Below the pieces are notes generated by a model that was not told the DNA's origin, did no database searches, and saw nothing but the letters and a program-made list of their open reading frames with translations. Positions 14,783-18,156 of a stretch of 18,156 nt of DNA are shown here, piece by piece; the stretch's first letter is position 1; every line of letters starts with the position of its first letter. Location: assembly GCA_964579765.1 (NCBI GenBank), contig CAZOIK010000179.1, forward strand, positions 1-18,156. Reading direction: 5' to 3'. This DNA comes from DATNBT01 sp964579765. Lineage in GTDB: Bacteria; Acidobacteriota; Vicinamibacteria; Vicinamibacterales; CAVVIG01. Position numbers and translations under genes: made by a program.

Positions 14783-16047
14783 TGAAACGATCGTTTCTGA
14801 AGTCCGGCCACACGCCGACGCTCGTGTCGGCGCTCCTGTACTTCGACATCAGCTTCATGGCGTGGGTGATTCTCGGCCCGCTCGCGCCGTTTCTGCGCCA
14901 GCAGTTCGGCCTGAGCGCGACGACGCAGGGGCTGCTCGTGGCGACGCCGCTGCTCGGCGGCTCGCTGTTCCGGCCGGTGCTCGGCGTCATGGGCGATCGC
15001 CTTGGCGGCCGCCGCTCGGGTCTCGTCGGCTTCGCGCTGACGATTGCGGCGCTCGTCGCCGGCTGGACGCTCGTCACGGCCGCATGGCAGTTGTTCGTCC
15101 TTGGGTTTTTCCTCGGCATCGCGGGCGCGAGCTTCGCCATCGCGCTGCCGCTCGCCAGCCGCTGGTATCCGCCGGAATATCAGGGGCTCGCGATGGGCGT
15201 CGTCGGCGCCGGCAACGCCGGGTCGCTGATGGCGACGCTGCTGGCGCCGCGGCTGGCGGAGCGCGTCGGCTGGTCGGCGACGCTCGGCCTGGCGGCGGTG
15301 CCGGTGCTCTGTTCGGCGATCGTGTTCGCGGTGTGCGCGAAAGACAGTCCGGCGCCGAAGGCGCATCAGCGCTGGCGCGACTACGCCGCAATCCTGCGCG
15401 AGCCCGACACGCTCTGGTTTTCGTTCCTCTACAGCCTGACGTTCGGCGGCTTCGTCGGCTTCACCAGTTTCCTGACGACGTTCTTCTACGAGCAGTATCA
15501 CGTGTCGAAAGTGAGCGCCGGCGACTTCACGACCGTGGTCGTCGTCTCCGGCAGCCTGATGCGGCCCATCGGAGGCTGGCTGTCGGACCGCGTCGGCGGC
15601 TATCGGCTGCTGTTGCTGCTGCTCGTCGCCACGGCGGCAGGCCTGGGCGTCGTCGCGACGCTGCCGCCGATGGCGATTGTCGTGCCGGCGCTCTTCGTCA
15701 GCGTCGGCCTGCTCGGCATGGGCAACGGCGCGGTGTTCCAGCTCGTCCCGCAGCGCTTCGCCACGCGCATGGGCATCGTCACCGGCGTCGTCGGCGCCGC
15801 CGGCGGCCTCGGCGGATTCTTTCTGCCGTCGTTGCTCGGCGCCGCCAGGGACATGACCGGCACCTACGCCACCGGCCTGACGGTTCTTGCCGTCGTGTTC
15901 GTCGCAGGTTCCGTCGTGCTGCTCGAGCTCGGGTGGCGATGGGCGGCGCGCTGGCAGCCGGCGGCCGTGAAACGGTCGGGCGTGTTCAGCTATCGCAACC
16001 GGCAGGAGAAGCTTCGCGCGTCGCGCTCGTCTCCGCTGCCGTTGTAG
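14782..16047 (+). CDS. Nitrate/nitrite transporter, NarK/NasA family (MFS)
   Basis: 421 residues, about twelve membrane helices. Both nitrate signature regions are present: GVVGAGNAGSLMATLLAP (residues 139-156) and GVVGAAGGLGGFFLP (335-349). Arginines R64 (SLFRPVLG) and R261 (LMRPIGGWLSDR) sit where NarK proteins bind nitrate in the two halves. A GGAGG ribosome site at 14773-14777 lies 4 nt before the ATG, the best in the operon, and the start overlaps the nirD stop by 1 nt. Locus context with nasA and nirBD points to nitrate uptake for assimilation rather than respiration. The last 58 bp overlap the 3' end of the convergent tannase-family gene, leaving no room for a terminator between them. 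Confidence 0.93.
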   Translation: MKRSFLKSGHTPTLVSALLYFDISFMAWVILGPLAPFLRQQFGLSATTQGLLVATPLLGGSLFRPVLGVMGDRLGGRRSGLVGFALTIAALVAGWTLVTAAWQLFVLGFFLGIAGASFAIALPLASRWYPPEYQGLAMGVVGAGNAGSLMATLLAPRLAERVGWSATLGLAAVPVLCSAIVFAVCAKDSPAPKAHQRWRDYAAILREPDTLWFSFLYSLTFGGFVGFTSFLTTFFYEQYHVSKVSAGDFTTVVVVSGSLMRPIGGWLSDRVGGYRLLLLLLVATAAGLGVVATLPPMAIVVPALFVSVGLLGMGNGAVFQLVPQRFATRMGIVTGVVGAAGGLGGFFLPSLLGAARDMTGTYATGLTVLAVVFVAGSVVLLELGWRWAARWQPAAVKRSGVFSYRNRQEKLRASRSSPLPL

Positions 16048-17558
16048 ACCGCGACCCTGGGATAAGCGCAGAGCGGCCGCCGTCCAACGTCGGCGCCGTT
16101 CTGAAAACGAGTGGCGACGATCTCGTCGGGGGCCTTGCCAGACTCCCTCCATTGCTGGAGCACTGCCATCGGATCGAAGTCCACGTTCTCGGCGCCCGCG
16201 GTGCCTGGACAGTTCCGCATCCCCGGCACCATGAAGAGACGCACGGAATTCTGCGCCGACTGCTTCCCAAGTTTCGCGACGACGCCGTTGTAGTAGTCGA
16301 TGGAGATGCCTGGCGGCACGAACGGGTCGTTCCAGCCGGCGTAGACGAGGAGCTTGCCGCCGCGGTTGACGAACGCGCGGACGTCGGGATTCGTGAGGTT
16401 GAAGGGCACCTTGGCGTTCTGTCGATCGGCGAGGGCGATGTCGGCGTCGAAGTTGACAGGCCTCGCCGTGTAGTCCCAGTTCGGATCGCGCAGCACGAAG
16501 TACTTGAAGAAGGCGAGCGAGACCGGGTTCGGCGCCGATCCGACGATCGGTCCCCAGTTGAGCTCGCTGCCGCGCGTGAGCGGCGGTGCGACGCGCGCAC
16601 CGGTGCGCGGGTTCGTGGCGCCGGCGTAGATCGTTCGCAGCGCCTGCACCTGCGGCGTCGTGAGGCAGTCCGGCGCGTCGCCCGTCTTGCACTGCAGCGC
16701 GATCGGGTCGAACTGGCATCGCGTCGGGTCGCCCACGATCCCGTCGCGGAGGCCGTCGCTCTGGACATCGCACGCGGCGAGGACCGCGCGGTGCACCATC
16801 GCGAGCTTCTCGGGCGGGATCGCGCTCGCCTGGTCTTTGTGGAGCGCCTGCCAGACCCACCACTGGTTCGCCATGTGACGCGTGCTGTCGCCGATGAACT
16901 CGCCGACCGCGGCGGCGTCGTAGTCGGCGGGGAACCTCTGGATCGAGCTCAGCGCGCTGGCGCTCCGGCCGGCGCACTCGGCCACGAGCGACAGCGTCGA
17001 AGCGCGGCCATAGAACGCCGTGACGAACGCTTTGGCCGCGACGGTCATCTCGTGCGTCGCGCGATAGGAGTAGTTTGTCAGCTGATCCGGTTGGCGCAGG
17101 ACGTAGCTCGCGTCGCCCTGACGCCCGCCGTCGCTGCCGACCGCCGCATAGCCGGACCGCAGTGCGTTCGCGAGCGCGGCGATGCCGATGGGCGCGGCGT
17201 TGTAAAAGCCGTCGTTGCCGATGCCGCGCAGCCGGCCGTTCCAGCCCGCGGCCTGACCGCCGGACGCAGTGGCGGAGGCGGGCAGCCACACTTCGATCGT
17301 GATGGGCGCGCCGGTCGTCGCGCCGATCGTCGCGGCGACGCGGCAGAACGCCGGCAGATCGGCGAACGACGACGCGGTCGCCGCCGTCGCGGCCGCGGGA
17401 GGCGGCACGAACCGGCCGGCGGCGACGTCTTCCGCCAGCGTGACCCTGACGTTCGGCAGTGTCAGCGACGCCAGGCTCGCGCACGAGGCCGCGCCGGCCG
17501 GTTGAGGGATGGCGGCGGCGAGCGCGCCCGCGAGCGCGACGGAGAGAAGTCGTGTCAC
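15990..17558 (-). CDS. Tannase/feruloyl esterase family protein with apparent loss of catalytic Ser and His
   Basis: 522 residues with a signal peptide (MTRLLSVALAGALAAAIPQP, cleavage near AGA-A). The fold markers of the tannase family are present: RGIGNDGFYN, the lid region CDVQSDGLRDGIVGDPTRC, VYAGWNDPFVPPG, and the terminal RRPLCAYPRVAVYNGSGD. In active members a CS pair (GCSTGG) supplies the nucleophile and an HC pair (GMGHCGG) the histidine, the two cysteines forming a disulfide. Here, aligned without gaps to the QRFPADYD segment, the first pair is C195-A196, and the second is N449-C450 (VPGMRNCPG). The acid D411 and both cysteines remain. It may therefore be a non-catalytic binding protein, or use other residues. 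The start is GTG at 17558, with TATAAT 8 nt upstream. Confidence 0.88.
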   Translation of the reverse strand: MTRLLSVALAGALAAAIPQPAGAASCASLASLTLPNVRVTLAEDVAAGRFVPPPAAATAATASSFADLPAFCRVAATIGATTGAPITIEVWLPASATASGGQAAGWNGRLRGIGNDGFYNAAPIGIAALANALRSGYAAVGSDGGRQGDASYVLRQPDQLTNYSYRATHEMTVAAKAFVTAFYGRASTLSLVAECAGRSASALSSIQRFPADYDAAAVGEFIGDSTRHMANQWWVWQALHKDQASAIPPEKLAMVHRAVLAACDVQSDGLRDGIVGDPTRCQFDPIALQCKTGDAPDCLTTPQVQALRTIYAGATNPRTGARVAPPLTRGSELNWGPIVGSAPNPVSLAFFKYFVLRDPNWDYTARPVNFDADIALADRQNAKVPFNLTNPDVRAFVNRGGKLLVYAGWNDPFVPPGISIDYYNGVVAKLGKQSAQNSVRLFMVPGMRNCPGTAGAENVDFDPMAVLQQWRESGKAPDEIVATRFQNGADVGRRPLCAYPRVAVYNGSGDERDARSFSCRLR

Positions 17559-17566
17559 GGGGCGCG

Positions 17567-17572
17567 ATTATA
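17567..17572 (-). promoter_or_regulatory. -10 box (TATAAT) directly upstream of the tannase-family start
   Basis: A perfect TATAAT on the minus strand ends 8 nt before the GTG at 17558. The transcription start would fall at or 1-2 nt before the start codon, predicting a leaderless message. The intervening 8 nt (CGCGCCCC) contain no Shine-Dalgarno. It lies in the 19-bp gap after the stop of the 101-residue gene. No clear -35 box is seen. Confidence 0.55.
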
Positions 17573-17577
17573 GCGGC

Positions 17578-17883
17578 TCAGGGCGCTGCGCGCTCCTTGC
17601 GATCGCCGGCCGGCCGTTCGGCCGCCGCCATCAGGTTCATCTCGAGCACGCTCAGATGCGCCGCATACGCGTCGAGCAGGGCGGCCTGATATTTCACCTC
17701 GTCCTGTCCGCGCTTGACGGCGTCGAGCGCCTGCTTGATCCAGAGCGATCGGAGTTCGGCTTCGCGCGGCGTGCTCGCGGGCTCCGCGAGATTGCGCTCG
17801 AGCCATTTCTGCTTGGCCTGCGCCCGCGCTTTCCACACTTGCGTCTGCAGATCGAGCAGCGGCGTCCGCATAGGGGCACTCAT
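17578..17883 (-). CDS. Small helical protein of unknown function
   Basis: 101 residues, predicted to be almost wholly alpha-helical and charged (WKARAQAKQKWLERNLAEP, then LRSLWIKQALDAVKRG and ALLDAYAAHLSVLEMNLM), with a polar Ala/Arg/Glu tail. No signal peptide, membrane segment, cysteine or known motif. The ATG has a good ribosome site, GGGAGG (17892-17897), 8 nt upstream, unlike its neighbours with apparent leaderless starts. An overlapping alternative frame from 17836 is Arg-rich and lacks such a site. I do not recognise the family; a coiled-coil or helical-bundle accessory protein is possible. It lies upstream of the tannase-family gene, which seems to have its own promoter. Confidence 0.7.
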   Translation of the reverse strand: MSAPMRTPLLDLQTQVWKARAQAKQKWLERNLAEPASTPREAELRSLWIKQALDAVKRGQDEVKYQAALLDAYAAHLSVLEMNLMAAAERPAGDRKERAAP

Positions 17884-17924
17884 CGTCCTGACCTCCCGTT
17901 CAGTGGTCGCGTCACGTAAGACGG

Positions 17925-17967
17925 CCGGGTGCCGGCGGGCCGCAGGGCGCGGCGGCCGGGCACCCGG
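17925..17967 (-). terminator. Long GC-rich inverted repeat after the Arg-rich repeat gene
   Basis: CCGGGTGCC (17925-17933) and GGCACCCGG (17959-17967) form a perfect 9-bp stem. Inside the 25-nt loop GCCGC (17939-17943) and GCGGC (17949-17953) can pair again. It starts 14 bp after the stop of the minus-strand gene at 17981. It probably ends or protects that transcript, but there is no T-tract, so termination is an inference. Confidence 0.45.
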
Positions 17968-17980
17968 GCGCAGCGTTCGG

Positions 17981-18156
17981 CTAGGCCGCGGCGTGGATCT
18001 TCGCGGCGACGGCGGCTTTGCGCAGCGCGCGCAGCTTGCGGCGCGTGCGGAGCGCGGCCATCGCCAGCAGGCGCGCGCGCCGGCGATTGCGAAGGGCGGC
18101 GAGGCCGAGCAGGCGGGCGCGCCGTCTGTTGCGCAGCGCGACGAGGCCGAGCAGGC
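17981..18156 (-). CDS. C-terminal end of an Arg-rich tandem-repeat protein (starts beyond the window)
   Basis: An open frame enters from the right edge and ends at TAG (17981-17983), giving 58 visible codons. The protein repeats a 14-residue unit close to RARLLGLAALRNRR about three times, then ends KLRALRKAAVAAKIHAAA. Each unit alternates a hydrophobic LLGLAAL face with clusters of Arg, so it should form a strongly basic amphipathic helix. Such tails bind nucleic acids, membranes or polyanions, but nothing here says which. The repeat holds at protein level while synonymous and some non-synonymous positions vary, which supports real coding. The N-terminal part and total length are unknown. Confidence 0.55.
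   Translation of the reverse strand, partial: LLGLVALRNRRRARLLGLAALRNRRRARLLAMAALRTRRKLRALRKAAVAAKIHAAA
18029..18154 (-). repeat. Three tandem 42-bp coding repeats
   Basis: Units lie at 18113-18154, 18071-18112 and, more diverged, 18029-18070. The first two differ at 7 of 42 positions; each ends on the plus strand in GAGGCCGAGCAG. The unit length is a multiple of three and keeps the reading frame of the Arg-rich protein. More units may lie beyond the window edge. Confidence 0.75.

Noticed and set aside
14737..17484. A long minus-strand open frame spanning the transporter and tannase-family genes
   Set aside because: It runs antisense to a clear NarK-type protein and out of frame with the tannase-family protein; the composition is Arg/Glu/Ala-rich with no motif.
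14862..17573. A long plus-strand open frame across the transporter and the opposite-strand tannase-family gene
   Set aside because: It is out of frame with the NarK-type protein and antisense to the tannase-family protein, with low-complexity Arg-rich translation.
18029..18154. 42-bp repeats as a CRISPR array
   Set aside because: The units are directly adjacent without spacers, diverged, and in frame with a coding sequence.
1..18156. Mobile elements, tRNA or rRNA genes, phage or defence genes
   Set aside because: No transposase, integrase, terminal inverted repeats, tRNA-like cloverleaf or rRNA stretches seen; base composition looks even throughout.

Overview
This is a GC-rich bacterial window with uniform composition and short intergenic gaps. 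I see no tRNA, rRNA, insertion sequence, phage or CRISPR signature. The gene content (a DUF6178-type protein, a large secreted protein with cupins ending in VELK, a tannase-family protein, DoxX, and nitrate assimilation built on a fused iron-sulfur/membrane protein) fits a soil Acidobacteriota, perhaps of the Vicinamibacteria type. That placement is an inference from gene style, not a measured result.

Layout. Positions 1-324 (minus) hold the N-terminal part of a DUF6178-like protein. Diverging from it, 473-3535 (plus) encodes a 1020-residue secreted protein: signal peptide, long helical/TPR-like region, PDZ domain and two tandem cupin-like domains. Next come a small multi-pass membrane protein (3586-4176) overlapping a GH1-like glycosidase (4173-5426), then a DoxX protein (5452-5913) with its own -10 box directly upstream of the start codon.

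The centre (6087-16047) is a nitrate assimilation locus. It has a NarB-like molybdopterin oxidoreductase, a fused four-cluster ferredoxin/DmsC-type membrane protein, a second molybdopterin oxidoreductase of the NasA type, nirB, nirD and a NarK-type transporter. The last five genes overlap at every start/stop junction, so they are very probably one translationally coupled operon. Nitrate would enter through NarK, be reduced to nitrite by one or both molybdoenzymes, and nitrite would go to ammonium by NirBD with NAD(P)H. No NADH- or ferredoxin-dependent nitrate reductase partner is present. The fused iron-sulfur/membrane protein, lying between the two molybdoenzymes, is the obvious candidate electron donor, probably from the quinol pool.

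On the minus strand at the right end are a tannase/feruloyl-esterase family protein (15990-17558) whose catalytic Ser and His positions appear to be Ala and Asn, a 101-residue helical protein of unknown function (17578-17883), and the C-terminal end of an Arg-rich protein made of 14-residue tandem repeats (17981-18156). The narK-like gene and the tannase-family gene converge and overlap by 58 bp.

The strongest leads are the donor arrangement of the nitrate locus, the PDZ/double-cupin secreted protein, the apparent tannase pseudoenzyme, and evidence for leaderless transcripts: TACAAT and TATAAT boxes exactly 8 nt before start codons.
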